Position numbers and translations under genes: made by a program. From positions 434,001 to 498,000 of the forward strand of contig NZ_PHUF01000002.1 of NCBI RefSeq assembly GCF_002813245.1: a stretch of 64,000 nt of DNA, read 5' to 3'. Numbering within the stretch: position 1 is the stretch's first letter; each line of letters starts with the position of its first letter. The stretch comes from Novosphingobium kunmingense. GTDB taxonomy: Bacteria; Pseudomonadota; Alphaproteobacteria; Sphingomonadales; Sphingomonadaceae. Below are positions 39,766-48,944 of this stretch, in pieces. Below the pieces are notes generated by a model. It was not told the origin of the DNA. It saw only the letters and a program-made list of their open reading frames with translations, and searched no databases.

Positions 39766-41037
39766 ATGGCGAACAAAGTTGGTTTGACGGATGCTCGGAT
39801 CGCAGGCTTGAAGGCTCCTGCCACCGGGCAAATTGAGCTTGCTGATGGCATCGTGACCGGGCTCCGGCTTCGGATGGGTGCAAGCGGCATCAAGACGTAC
39901 ATCTTGCGCAAGCGCGTTCAAGGCAAATGGTTGAATGTCACGATCGGCCGACATGGCCCGAGCTTCACTCTTGCCAATGCTCGGCGGAAGGCGCGAGACC
40001 TTCTGGTCGATGTTGAGCAGGGCAAGAACATCGCCAGAAAGCCAGGCGCGAAAAGGAAGGGATCGAAGGGCGTCGGGACGGTCGCTGAGCTCTACGAGAT
40101 TTATTTGTCTCAGCAGATCGAGGGCAAAAAACGGAGCGCGAAGGAGTTCGACCGGGTTTTCCGGAAGTACATCGAACCCGAGCTGGGTGACCGTCTCGCG
40201 GATTCCATCACTCGAAGCGACGTGAGCCGCTTTGTCGAGAAGATCGCCTTCGAGCGGGGCAAGGAAACCCTGACGATGGCGCGCATCGTGTATCGCCATC
40301 TTTCAACTTTCTACACTTGGGCCCTCACCAGGCTCGAGCATTTGCCAGCCAATCCTTGCCGGGATGCATGGCGTCCGAAGCGAAGTGAGCCTCGCGACCG
40401 CGTACTCAGCGATCGAGAGCTCGCCGCATTGTGGCAAGCCGCTGTCGAGGATGGCTATCCGTTCGGTCATCTCGTGCAAATGCTTGTTCTCACAGCCCAG
40501 CGCCGGGGAGAGGTGCTCGACGCCACTTGCGACGAGTTCGATTTCAAGGCGAAGGTTTGGACCGTCCCAGGAGACAGAGCGAAAAACGGCAAGGCGAATG
40601 TCGTGCCGCTGTCCGCCCAGGCACTCACAGTCGTCACCGACATCTTCGCGGCCGCGGGGATCGCTCCTGACGACGCCCACAAGCAGTCCCAAATTCTATT
40701 GGCATCCAAGGTCACCAACACAAACAGTGTCAGTGGGCTGTCAAAGGCCTGGAAGCGGATTAGGGCAAGCGTGGACGAGAAGCTTGGCTATGACGCCGGT
40801 CATTTCACCATGCATGACATTCGCCGGACAGTGGCAACCGGGCTGCAGAGGCTTGGAATACCGCTGGTCGTTTCTGAAGCTGTTCTCAATCATCAGTCGG
40901 GCTCGGCAATGGCCGGTGTCGCCGGAGTTTATCATCGGCATCAGTACACCAATGAGAAGCGCGAAGCTCTCGCACTGTGGGGCAGGGAGCTTCTCCAACT
41001 CGTCGCGAAATATCCGCCGCAGAATCAGGAAGGATGA
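39766..41037 (+). CDS. int: Tyrosine integrase, P4-like with DUF4102 arm-binding domain
   Basis: A 423-residue site-specific recombinase. The N-terminal DUF4102-type arm-binding domain (KVGLTDARIAGLKAPATGQ, GLRLRMGASGIKTYILRKR) is followed by a SAM-like core-binding domain and the catalytic domain. The latter has Arg in LTAQRRGEV, His-x-x-Arg in MHDIRRTVATG, LNHQSG and a tyrosine in VYHRHQY. It lies directly beside the tRNA-Lys attachment site and so is the enzyme of this element. Its promoter overlaps a LexA box. It overlaps the convergent DUF5818 gene by 13 bases. Confidence 0.95.
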   Translation: MANKVGLTDARIAGLKAPATGQIELADGIVTGLRLRMGASGIKTYILRKRVQGKWLNVTIGRHGPSFTLANARRKARDLLVDVEQGKNIARKPGAKRKGSKGVGTVAELYEIYLSQQIEGKKRSAKEFDRVFRKYIEPELGDRLADSITRSDVSRFVEKIAFERGKETLTMARIVYRHLSTFYTWALTRLEHLPANPCRDAWRPKRSEPRDRVLSDRELAALWQAAVEDGYPFGHLVQMLVLTAQRRGEVLDATCDEFDFKAKVWTVPGDRAKNGKANVVPLSAQALTVVTDIFAAAGIAPDDAHKQSQILLASKVTNTNSVSGLSKAWKRIRASVDEKLGYDAGHFTMHDIRRTVATGLQRLGIPLVVSEAVLNHQSGSAMAGVAGVYHRHQYTNEKREALALWGRELLQLVAKYPPQNQEG

Positions 41038-41234
41038 CTGTCCGCACCAATCCAGTCGGCGCGTAGGCGATCCATGCCTGCAACGACGCCTTCAACAGTC
41101 ACGTTGGAACCGATGAGATCGTCGGTAACTTCCTCGCTTTCGACGATCCAAACCTCGTCCGATTTCGTGGTCAGGATCATTCCGCGTCGTCCGCGGCTCA
41201 GCATTCCCGACACGCGTATTCGACCGGAACTCAC
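41025..41234 (-). CDS. DUF5818-type small protein
   Basis: A 69-residue protein from the GTG at 41234, preceded by a GGGGG ribosome site; the longer frame overlaps the upstream gene. It reads VSSGRIRVSGMLSRGRRGMI, then VWIVESEEVTDDLIGSNVTV, a small beta-strand protein resembling the DUF5818 family found in sphingomonad mobile elements. Its function is unknown. It lies 13 bases downstream of the transglycosylase gene and is probably co-transcribed with it under the LexA box at 41931. Confidence 0.6.
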   Translation of the reverse strand: MSSGRIRVSGMLSRGRRGMILTTKSDEVWIVESEEVTDDLIGSNVTVEGVVAGMDRLRADWIGADSHPS

Positions 41235-41247
41235 AACTACCCCCTGC

Positions 41248-41898
41248 TCAAAAGCGCCAATGACGCAGCACATCGCGCACATAGGCCGGTGTCTCGCCAT
41301 TGCGTGGGATACCGCCGGCTCGCTCGACGGCGCCAGGGCCTGCATTGTAGGCAGCGAGGGCCAGATGCACTACCCCGAACTTGTCGAGCATCTGGCGGAG
41401 ATACCGCGCCGCACCGAAGATGTTGGCCATTGGATCGAAGCGATTTGAAACGCCAAGGTCGCGGGCGGTCCCCGGCATCAGCTGACCCAGGCCGGCGGCG
41501 CCAGCCTTGCTGATCGACAGAGGATTATACCGCGATTCCGTCCATAGCAGCGCGTCGAGAAGACCACTCGGCAGCGAATATTGAGCCTCGGCAGCATAAA
41601 CATGGGGAAGGTAGCTTGCCCGTCGAAAGCCTGAGGGTCCGCCAGCTTCGGGCTTTGCATAACGATAGGGAAGGTAGGTCCGGCCTTCTTCGAGAACCGG
41701 AGCCCCTGACGAAGCGGCTAGGGGCTGGCGCCAAATCCCATGCTCCACCAGCTGGAAACCGTTCGCCCCCTCGGCAATTCGGAAGCCGTCAGGTCGCAGC
41801 TCAGGTGCAGCAGCAGCCATTTCCTCCTGCGCCTGAGCCGGGACGACGAACGCCAATCCCGCCAGCGCGGCTGTGATCGTTGCCCATCTCAGTCTCAT
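41248..41898 (-). CDS. Lytic transglycosylase, VirB1-like
   Basis: A 216-residue exported peptidoglycan hydrolase. The signal peptide is MRLRWATITAALAGLAF through AQAQ, which sets the start at 41898. The SLT domain has the catalytic Glu in LLWTESRYNPLSIS, AGAAGLGQLMPGTARDLG and LALAAYNAGPGAVERAGG. In conjugative systems such enzymes open the cell wall for the transfer channel; here it is separated from any channel genes in view. It has an AAGGAA ribosome site and a LexA box 33 bases upstream. Confidence 0.9.
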   Translation of the reverse strand: MRLRWATITAALAGLAFVVPAQAQEEMAAAAPELRPDGFRIAEGANGFQLVEHGIWRQPLAASSGAPVLEEGRTYLPYRYAKPEAGGPSGFRRASYLPHVYAAEAQYSLPSGLLDALLWTESRYNPLSISKAGAAGLGQLMPGTARDLGVSNRFDPMANIFGAARYLRQMLDKFGVVHLALAAYNAGPGAVERAGGIPRNGETPAYVRDVLRHWRF

Positions 41899-41930
41899 AT
41901 CTCGATTCCTTCTATGGCCGAATCGAGTGA

Positions 41931-41945
41931 GAACATATATAGAAC
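41931..41945 (-). promoter_or_regulatory. LexA (SOS) box upstream of the transglycosylase operon
   Basis: On the minus strand the sequence is GTTC-TATATAT-GTTC, a second exact match to the LexA consensus. The AT-rich spacer could be the -10 region of the transglycosylase promoter. It stands between divergent genes, so it may also affect the Toprim gene at 42026. Confidence 0.7.
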
Positions 41946-42025
41946 ATCTCATGTAGGAAAACGCATTGGCAGCAGCGCAGAGCGGAGGCTGCGCGGGTGG
42001 AGGCATGTCATGATGGAGATGCCCC

Positions 42026-42922
42026 ATGTCCCAGATTCAAGGTCGCGAAACGCTCGAAGCCCGCGCTCGTAAGATCGTCGAGGCGCTGAGCGGGACCTGG
42101 TCGCGCTCGCGCGGTATGTGTTGCTGCCCGGCCCACGCTGACCGCACCCCCTCGCTCAGCATCACGCTCGGCAAGCGCGCGATCCTGGTCCATTGCTTCG
42201 CCGGCTGCACCAACGAGGCAGTCATGCAGGGCATGGCCAAGCTTGGGGTGCGAATCTCGGGCCTGTTCGACGGGACGGGCGGCCCGGTCGCATCCGCGCC
42301 GCGTCACGAAATCGCTGACCGCAACGCGCTGAGACTGTGGCGCGAGGCCTCGCTACTCGCAGGCAGCCCGGCCGAGCGCTACCTTGCCGCGCGAGGCATT
42401 ACGATCTCATCGTCCGACCTGCGCTTTCATCCGCACATGCCGCTGGGGCCGAAGGGCGCGGTGCGGTTCCTACCGGCCTTGGTGGCAGCGGTACGCAACG
42501 ACGCCGGTATCCTGGCGCTGAACCGGACGTTCCTCGATCCCGACAGTGACCGCCTCGCCTCATTTGAGCAGCCCAAGCGCTCACTCGGCAGTCCGGGCTC
42601 GGGAGCCGTACGTCTGGCATATCCGCGCGATGGCAGGCTCGGACTCGCCGAGGGCAACGAGTCTGCGCTTTCGGCGATGCAGATGTTCGACATTTCCTGC
42701 TGGGCGACGCTGGGCAACGAGCGGTTCGGCCTGGTCACGATCCCGGAATCGGTGCGCGAGCTGCATCTCTTCGTTGACAACGACGCCGGTGGTCTCCTCG
42801 CCGAGGAGCGCGCGCGTGAAGCCTATGCCTGCAAGGGGCGCCGGATCGTCACCCGGCGGCCCGAGCGACCCGGCGACGACTGGAACGACGTGCTGATGCG
42901 CCGGATTCGCGCGGCGGCTTGA
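42026..42922 (+). CDS. Zinc-finger/Toprim protein (primase-like, DUF7146 type)
   Basis: A 298-residue protein with a CHC2-like zinc finger (CCCPAHADRTPSL, Cys34/His37, then HCFAGC, Cys57 and Cys61). A Toprim fold follows, with LGLAEGNESALSAM carrying the catalytic Glu and LFVDNDAGG (Asp251, Asp253). Plasmid and ICE proteins of this type are primase-like and help complementary-strand synthesis after transfer. The family number is from memory. It precedes the giant methyltransferase-helicase gene by 76 bp, which include a 6-bp GC hairpin at 42948-42965. Confidence 0.85.
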   Translation: MSQIQGRETLEARARKIVEALSGTWSRSRGMCCCPAHADRTPSLSITLGKRAILVHCFAGCTNEAVMQGMAKLGVRISGLFDGTGGPVASAPRHEIADRNALRLWREASLLAGSPAERYLAARGITISSSDLRFHPHMPLGPKGAVRFLPALVAAVRNDAGILALNRTFLDPDSDRLASFEQPKRSLGSPGSGAVRLAYPRDGRLGLAEGNESALSAMQMFDISCWATLGNERFGLVTIPESVRELHLFVDNDAGGLLAEERAREAYACKGRRIVTRRPERPGDDWNDVLMRRIRAAA

Positions 42923-42998
42923 GCCAAGCAGAGAGGAGAGGGGGCTTGGGGCCTTTTGAGGCCCCCAGACGGACTTGGGCCTCGTCAGGAGGTTTCCA

Positions 42999-45900
42999 AT
43001 GTCCCATGCTTCTCCCGCTCTCGCCTTTACCATCCCCGCCGAACCGCAGGTTCTGGCCGCGGCAAGGTCGCTTGTGGCCCGGATCGGTGCCGATCAGGCT
43101 ATCTCCCGCGCCGTGCTGAACGCCACAATGCGCGAGCATTTCGGCGGCAGCGATGCCGAAGGCCGCTGGTCGGTGCGAGATGCCCATGCCGCGCTCGAAT
43201 TGGCCCAGGTGCTATTCTTGGCTGACGAGTCCGAGCTCGTCACCGCTGTGTCGCCTGAATTGGCCGATCGGACCTTTTCTCGCTTGGAAGCGCTGGTGCC
43301 GAGCCAGACCACTCGCAGCGACGAGCAGATCGAATGGCAGCAGTTCGCAACGCCGCCCCGCATCGCCTGGCTCTCTGCCCGGGCCTGCGCGATCTTTGCG
43401 GGCGAACTGGTGCTCGAACCCTCGGCCGGGACTGGGATGCTGGGCATTTGGGCGGCGAAGGCAGGCGCGCGCCTCGCGCTCAACGAGATCTCACCGCTCC
43501 GTCGTGAATGCCTTGGAGCACTGTTCCCCGAAGCCACGGTGACGGGATACGATGGCGAGCTGATCGACGAGCTGCTCTCGCCCAATATCGCGCCGAGCGT
43601 GGTGTTGATGAACCCTCCCTATTCGCACGGGATTGAGCGCGGCCACGATGGACGCACCGGTGCGCGGCACCTGCGTTCGGCCTGGAAGCGGCTGCTCCCC
43701 GGCGGTCGCCTCGTCGCGGTGATGCCCGAATGGTTCGACCTGCCTCGCTTCCTTGCCGGGATCACCGGCCCGGTGGCGCTGCGGCTCAACGCCGCGATTG
43801 AGCGCGGTTTCGTCAAGCAGGGAACCTCGATCACCACCCGGCTCTTGGTGCTCGACAAGGTCGATGGCGGCGATAGTCCGGCCATCGCCAAGCCCGTGAA
43901 CTTTGCCGAGCTCTGCTTCCTGGTCGACCTTTTGCCACATCGCACGGGGCAGGTCGCTGAGCCGATCATCGCCCAAAGACCGGCGCTCCCGCTGCGGCTC
44001 GTCGCACAGCCGAGCAAACCGGTCCCGCTCGCGGTTCGGCCCATCGCGGCCGCGCCGTCGATCCAGCCGCTGGCTTACCAACCGCTCGATGCGCCCGCAC
44101 CGATCGCCGAGCAGGTCGGGCATTATCTGCCCTACCGGCCGAGCCGCATCGCGATTACGGGCGCAGTCGAACATCCGACGCCACTGGTGGAATCGGTCGC
44201 GATGGGCTCGATCACCGCGCCGGTGCCCGAAGCGGTGCCGCAGCTGCCTTCCGATCTTATCGCCAAAGGCGTTCTCTCCGCCGCGCAGACCGAGACCCTG
44301 ATCTATGCCGCAAACGCCCATGCCCGCGATCTTTCGGGCAGGTTCGAGCCCGACGACAAGGGCTGCGTGCTGAAGGCGAGCGCCGAGGGCCGGACCTACC
44401 GGATGGGCTACTTCCTTGGCGACGGGACCGGGGCGGGCAAGGGCCGGCAGGTCGCCTCGGTCATCCTCGATCGCTGGGTGAGGGGCGAGCGCCGCCATAT
44501 CTGGATTTCAAAGAACGAAGCGCTGCTCGAAGACGCGCGCCGCGACTGGAGCGCACTTGGGGGCCTGCCGATCGACGTTCAGCCGCTCGGGCAATGGAAG
44601 CTCGGGATCCCGGTCGGAATGCGCGAGGGTATCCTCTTCGTCACCTATCCGACCCTTCGCTCAGGCCGCAGCGATGCGACCCGGCTCGAGCAGATCCTCA
44701 AATGGGCGGGTGACGACTTCGATGGGGTGATCGTCTTCGACGAGGCCCACGCCATGGCCAACGCTGCGGGCGGTGAAGGCTCACGCGGTAAGGTCAAGGG
44801 ATCGGAGCAAGGCGTTGCCGGGGTGCGGCTGCAGAACCTGCTGCCGCGCGCCCGCGTGCTCTATGCCTCGGCAACCGGGGCGTCAGACGTCAACAATCTC
44901 GCCTATGCGACCCGGCTTGGCCTCTGGGGACCGGAAACCGCCTTCGCCAACCGCGAGGCCTTCGTCGCCGACATCCGCGATGGCGGTATTGCCGCAATGG
45001 AACTGGTCGCCCGCGATCTCAAATCGTTAGGGCTCTACACCGCGCGAGCGCTGTCATTCGCCGGGGTCGAATACGAGATCCTCGAACATTGCCTCTCCGT
45101 CGACCAGATCGCGGTCTACGACGCCTATGCCGAAGCCTGGGCGATCATCCATGGCAACCTGCGCGATGCTCTGGAGGCGACCCGGATTATCGATGCCGAC
45201 AGCGGAGATACCCTGAACTCCGGGGCCAAGGCGGCGGCGCTGTCGATCTTCGAGGGCACCAAGCAGCGGTTCTTTGCGCAATTGCTGCTCTCGATGAAAT
45301 TGCCGAGCCTGCTGCCGGCAATCGATACGACACTTGCCGAAGGCAATGCCGTGGTGGTGCAGCTCGTCTCGACTGCGGAGGCCATGCTTGATCGCCGCCT
45401 CGCCGACCTTACCGATGCCGAACGTGAAGCGCTTGAGATCGACCTTTCTCCCCGCGAATACGTGATCGACTACCTCACCAAGAGCTTTCCGGTGCGGTTG
45501 ATGGCGGTATTCAAGGACGAGAACGGCAATCCGCGCTCCGAGCCGATGGTCGACGATGCTGGCGCCCCGGTGCTGTGCCGCTCGGCGCTCGACGCGCGCG
45601 ACGGAATGATCGAGCAACTCTGCGCGTTGCCGCCGATCGCCACCGCGCTCGATGCGATCATCGAGCGGTTCGGGACCGACCAGGTAGCCGAGGTCACCGG
45701 GCGAACCCGTCGGCTGATCGTCGGACGCGATGGGCGCCAACAGCTTCAATCCCGTAGCCCCCGTGCCAATGTTGCCGAGACACAGGCGTTCATGGACGGC
45801 TCGAAGAAGGTTCTGGTCTTCTCTGACGCCGGCGGTACGGGCCGCAGCTATCATGCCGACCTTGCGGCAAAGAACCAGGCGCGCCGCGTCCATTTCCTGC

Positions 45901-47231
45901 TTGAACCGGGCTGGCGCGCCGATGCCGCCATCCAGGGACTCGGGCGGACCAACCGCACCAACCAGGCCTCGGCCCCGCTGTTCCGTCCTGTCACCACCGA
46001 TGTGCGCGGCGAGCGGCGGTTTATCTCGACCATAGCGCGACGGCTCGACAGTCTCGGCGCGCTAACCCGCGGTCAGCGCCAGACCGGCGGGCAGAACCTG
46101 TTCGATCCCGCCGACAATCTTGAAAGCTCCTATGCCAAGGAGGCGCTTCACCGCTGGTTCGGCTTGCTGTTCATCGGAAAGCTCGACGCCGTGAGCCTCG
46201 CGCGGTTTGAGGAACTGACCGGACTCAGGATCGAAGGCCCCGACGGATCGATGGTCGACGACCTGCCGACGATCCAGCGCTGGCTCAACCGCATACTCGC
46301 GCTGCCGATCGCTCTGCAGAACGGCATCTTCGACGAGTTCCTCGGGTTGGTCGAAGCGCGGATCGATGCCGCGCGGCAGGCGGGCACGCTCGAACTCGGG
46401 GTCGAGACCATCGCGGTCGAGCATTTCGAGGTGCTCTCCGACACCCTGCTGCGCACCGATGCGCTCTCGGGTGCGACCACGCACCTCCTCGAACTCGAGA
46501 TCGCCCGCGCGCTGAAGCCCTTGGGCCTCGCACGGCTTGAGGAGCTCTATGGTCTCTCGGGCGAGCGCCAGCAGTTGCTGCGCAATGCCCGTTCGGGCCG
46601 GATCGGGCTGTTGGTTCCGGCACGCAGCCTGCTTGCCGACGACGGCACGCGGGTTGCCCGTTTCGAACTGGTCCGGCCCTTGAAGCACGGCCACCTAACC
46701 GCCGAGCAGCTTGAGGAAAGCAACTGGGAGCCAGTCGATTTCGCCGAGTTTCGCCGCCTCTGGCAAGCTGAGGTCGGTGAAGCCGCTGCGAGCCACAAGC
46801 GCGAACGACTGCATCTCGCGACTGGGCTGCTGCTTCCGGTCTGGGACAAGCTCCCTTCCGACTATGTTCGGGTCAGTCGGATCTCCGCTCGCGACGGGCG
46901 CTCGCTACTGGGTCGCGAAGTGCCACCCCACTGCGTTCCCGAAATCTGCCAGGCCCTGGGTCTGGAGGACGAACATGCGTTCTCGGCCGAGCAGATCGTC
47001 GACGCTGTGCTCACCGGTGGCCGGCCGATGCAGGTCAAGGGCCGCGAGGCGCTCACCCTCAAGCGCAGCCTGGTCAACGGGACTCAGCGGCTCGAGCTTG
47101 CCGGCTGGTCGGCGGCGCGGCTTGACTGGTACAAGGCGCAAGGCTGTTTTACCGAGATCATCCGCTATCAGACGCGGTTGTTCGTGCCGACGACAGGCGC
47201 TGCGGGTATCCTCGCGCGGCTTGGCCAGTAG
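42999..47231 (+). CDS. N6-methyltransferase / strawberry-notch-like helicase fusion
   Basis: 1410 residues from an ATG with AGGAGG six bases ahead. Residues about 100-290 hold a methyltransferase (VLEPSAGTGMLGIWAA and catalytic N205PPY208). Residues about 400-1050 hold a superfamily 2 ATPase of the strawberry-notch type: Walker A GDGTGAGKG (474-482), DEAH at 581-584, a motif VLYASATGAS, and GRTNRTNQ in the second RecA lobe. Such fusions are common on alphaproteobacterial plasmids and elements. Protection of incoming DNA from restriction, or strand processing, is inferred; neither is proven. Confidence 0.88.
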   Translation: MSHASPALAFTIPAEPQVLAAARSLVARIGADQAISRAVLNATMREHFGGSDAEGRWSVRDAHAALELAQVLFLADESELVTAVSPELADRTFSRLEALVPSQTTRSDEQIEWQQFATPPRIAWLSARACAIFAGELVLEPSAGTGMLGIWAAKAGARLALNEISPLRRECLGALFPEATVTGYDGELIDELLSPNIAPSVVLMNPPYSHGIERGHDGRTGARHLRSAWKRLLPGGRLVAVMPEWFDLPRFLAGITGPVALRLNAAIERGFVKQGTSITTRLLVLDKVDGGDSPAIAKPVNFAELCFLVDLLPHRTGQVAEPIIAQRPALPLRLVAQPSKPVPLAVRPIAAAPSIQPLAYQPLDAPAPIAEQVGHYLPYRPSRIAITGAVEHPTPLVESVAMGSITAPVPEAVPQLPSDLIAKGVLSAAQTETLIYAANAHARDLSGRFEPDDKGCVLKASAEGRTYRMGYFLGDGTGAGKGRQVASVILDRWVRGERRHIWISKNEALLEDARRDWSALGGLPIDVQPLGQWKLGIPVGMREGILFVTYPTLRSGRSDATRLEQILKWAGDDFDGVIVFDEAHAMANAAGGEGSRGKVKGSEQGVAGVRLQNLLPRARVLYASATGASDVNNLAYATRLGLWGPETAFANREAFVADIRDGGIAAMELVARDLKSLGLYTARALSFAGVEYEILEHCLSVDQIAVYDAYAEAWAIIHGNLRDALEATRIIDADSGDTLNSGAKAAALSIFEGTKQRFFAQLLLSMKLPSLLPAIDTTLAEGNAVVVQLVSTAEAMLDRRLADLTDAEREALEIDLSPREYVIDYLTKSFPVRLMAVFKDENGNPRSEPMVDDAGAPVLCRSALDARDGMIEQLCALPPIATALDAIIERFGTDQVAEVTGRTRRLIVGRDGRQQLQSRSPRANVAETQAFMDGSKKVLVFSDAGGTGRSYHADLAAKNQARRVHFLLEPGWRADAAIQGLGRTNRTNQASAPLFRPVTTDVRGERRFISTIARRLDSLGALTRGQRQTGGQNLFDPADNLESSYAKEALHRWFGLLFIGKLDAVSLARFEELTGLRIEGPDGSMVDDLPTIQRWLNRILALPIALQNGIFDEFLGLVEARIDAARQAGTLELGVETIAVEHFEVLSDTLLRTDALSGATTHLLELEIARALKPLGLARLEELYGLSGERQQLLRNARSGRIGLLVPARSLLADDGTRVARFELVRPLKHGHLTAEQLEESNWEPVDFAEFRRLWQAEVGEAAASHKRERLHLATGLLLPVWDKLPSDYVRVSRISARDGRSLLGREVPPHCVPEICQALGLEDEHAFSAEQIVDAVLTGGRPMQVKGREALTLKRSLVNGTQRLELAGWSAARLDWYKAQGCFTEIIRYQTRLFVPTTGAAGILARLGQ

Positions 47232-47243
47232 CTGCGAAACATA

Positions 47244-47283
47244 TTGCCAAATGGCAACCAATGGAATATATAGTGCCATATGG
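47244..47283 (+). promoter_or_regulatory. Promoter and operators of the Xre-RES toxin-antitoxin operon
   Basis: A -35 box TTGCCA (47244-47249) and a -10 box TATATA (47267-47272) are 17 bases apart. The -35 box is half of a palindrome, TTGCCA-AA-TGGCAA (47244-47257). A related TGCCATATGG lies at 47274-47283, over the expected start point. Two operators around one promoter fit autorepression by the antitoxin. Confidence 0.75.
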
Positions 47284-47292
47284 AGACTTGCC

Positions 47293-47706
47293 ATGCTGGC
47301 TTTGCAACCCGTTGATACTACTGCTCCGGCGTTTCGTCCGGATCCGATTACCCAGGACGAAGCTGCCGCTATGTTCAGGGCGGTTCTCAACCTCTTTGGC
47401 AAGTGGGAACTTACCGACGAACAGGCGGCGACGCTGCTTGATATGCCAGTGCGCTCCTATCGGCGCTGGAAGGCTGAAGGGCCCGGCCGGGTCTCGCGTG
47501 ATGGCGCGGCTCGCCTTTCCAACCTGATGGGCATTCACAAGGCGCTACGGATTGTCTTTTCGGACGCCCAGCGCGGTTATGCCTGGATCAAGGCAGGAAA
47601 TAGCGCCTTCGCCGGATCGAGCGCACTTGATGTCATGCTCGGCGGTGAACTCACCGACATCATGCGCGTGCGCCGCTACCTCGACGCCGAGCGCGGTGGC
47701 TGGTGA
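47293..47706 (+). CDS. MbcA/ParS/Xre-type antitoxin (DUF2384)
   Basis: A 137-residue antitoxin. The N-terminal Xre-like helix-turn-helix is LTDEQAATLLDMPVRSYRRW, and the C-terminal toxin-binding domain has IHKALRIVFSDAQRGYAWI, NSAFAGSSALDVMLGGEL and VRRYLDAERGGW, the standard DUF2384 end that plugs the RES active site. It begins at 47293 after the palindromic promoter. The RES toxin starts in a GTGA overlap with its stop, as in other Xre-RES pairs. Confidence 0.92.
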   Translation: MLALQPVDTTAPAFRPDPITQDEAAAMFRAVLNLFGKWELTDEQAATLLDMPVRSYRRWKAEGPGRVSRDGAARLSNLMGIHKALRIVFSDAQRGYAWIKAGNSAFAGSSALDVMLGGELTDIMRVRRYLDAERGGW

Positions 47707-48431
47707 CGGATCAAGAGCAAGGCCCTGTTTCCCATGTTGAGTGGAAAGGCGCTGTCCGGATCCTCCGCAGCGCCTTTCCGCCGATCGACCTGTTCGAGGA
47801 CATCGCCGACCCCGCCGACTGGCCGCTGCTGATCTCGGCAGAGCAAAAGACCAATCCCCGGATCATGGCGACCATCGGCAATCTGGACCTTGTGCCAGCG
47901 GACCGGCGGGTAGGCGGAAACGGTGCGTCTTATCTGATGGCGCCGTTCACCCATGTCAGCACGGATCGGCCAAGCCGCTTCACCGATGGCAGCTATGGCG
48001 TTCTCTATGTCGGAAATGCCTTCGAAACCGCTCTCTTCGAAACCATCCATCACCATGCCCGGTTCATGGCCCGCACCACCGAAGAGCCCGGTTGGACCTC
48101 TCAATTCCGGGAGATCGTTCTTTCGGTCAGTGCCGATCTGCACGACCTGAGGGGAACTGAGCCCGCCAATCCAGCCCTTGATCCCGACAGCTATGTGGCG
48201 TCCCAGAGGCTTGCAGCAGCCCTTAAAGCGGGTGGGGCCGATGGCATGGTCTATCCGAGCATCCGGCATCCCGGAGGGGAATGTGTCGGACTGTTCTACC
48301 CTGACTGCGCATCAGAACCCGTTCAGGGGCGCCATCTCGACTATCATTGGGATGGGACGCGCGTCGATCTGGTGCGTGACGCGGGGACGGGCGCGGTCTT
48401 TCGTGTGATCGATCTACCGGCGGATGAGTAG
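47703..48431 (+). CDS. RES-domain toxin (NAD+ phosphorylase/glycohydrolase)
   Basis: A 242-residue RES-family toxin; relatives such as MbcT and Res deplete NAD+. Signature parts are RILRSAFPPIDLFEDIADP, FTDGSYGVLYVGNAFETALFETIHHHARF and LKAGGADGMVYPSIRHPGGECVGLFYPD, including the Arg/Tyr/Glu/Ser-type pocket. It starts at a GTG overlapping the antitoxin stop. The pair probably stabilises the element after integration and may also act in phage defence. Confidence 0.92.
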   Translation: MTDQEQGPVSHVEWKGAVRILRSAFPPIDLFEDIADPADWPLLISAEQKTNPRIMATIGNLDLVPADRRVGGNGASYLMAPFTHVSTDRPSRFTDGSYGVLYVGNAFETALFETIHHHARFMARTTEEPGWTSQFREIVLSVSADLHDLRGTEPANPALDPDSYVASQRLAAALKAGGADGMVYPSIRHPGGECVGLFYPDCASEPVQGRHLDYHWDGTRVDLVRDAGTGAVFRVIDLPADE

Positions 48432-48464
48432 CGGTCCGATGATCGCAGCATGGAGTTGCGACGG

Positions 48465-48782
48465 ATGGGAAAGCGGAATCTCGCGATAGTGGGAACGCAT
48501 GTGGACTTCTTCGCCAACATTTTCGACGAGAATGTTGGGGCCGATCCCTCCCATGTTTCCCGCTGCGCTTCGCCTCAAGATGCTGCGACCAGCTACTTCA
48601 AAGACATCTTTGAGAACTCGAACGGCCGCATTCGTTCGGCCGTGGTCGCCGTTTGGCCAGTCACATCGCCCGTCGAGCACCGCATCGTCTTTGATGCGGA
48701 TGCCGTTCTGACACCGTGCATGGAGCCTGATGCCGAACCCGGCGAGTTTGATGTCTTTCTGGACGTCCGCGAGCGGATGTAG
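48465..48782 (+). CDS. Hypothetical protein after the RES toxin
   Basis: A 105-residue frame with protein-like composition (FFANIFDENVGADPSHV, YFKDIFENSNGRIRSAVVAVW, FDVFLDVRERM). No family is recognised. The start at 48465 has a GGAG nine bases ahead; an earlier ATG at 48450 lacks a ribosome site. It follows the RES gene by 33 bp and could be a third gene of that operon. An 89-codon frame on the other strand is a competitor but has a less protein-like composition. Confidence 0.45.
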   Translation: MGKRNLAIVGTHVDFFANIFDENVGADPSHVSRCASPQDAATSYFKDIFENSNGRIRSAVVAVWPVTSPVEHRIVFDADAVLTPCMEPDAEPGEFDVFLDVRERM

Positions 48783-48944
48783 CGTACTGCTGCGCGGCCT
48801 GGCTTGGTGTCCTCAAGCGTGAACCCGTCGCGACGAGAATGAGCCCTTCAGCTAAATTGAGCAGAGGGGAGGAGGCTTTGCCCTGATTGAGTCAGTTGGG
48901 CGTCGATGGTCGATGCGCTGGGCTCGCAATCAGGAGTATGTGCC

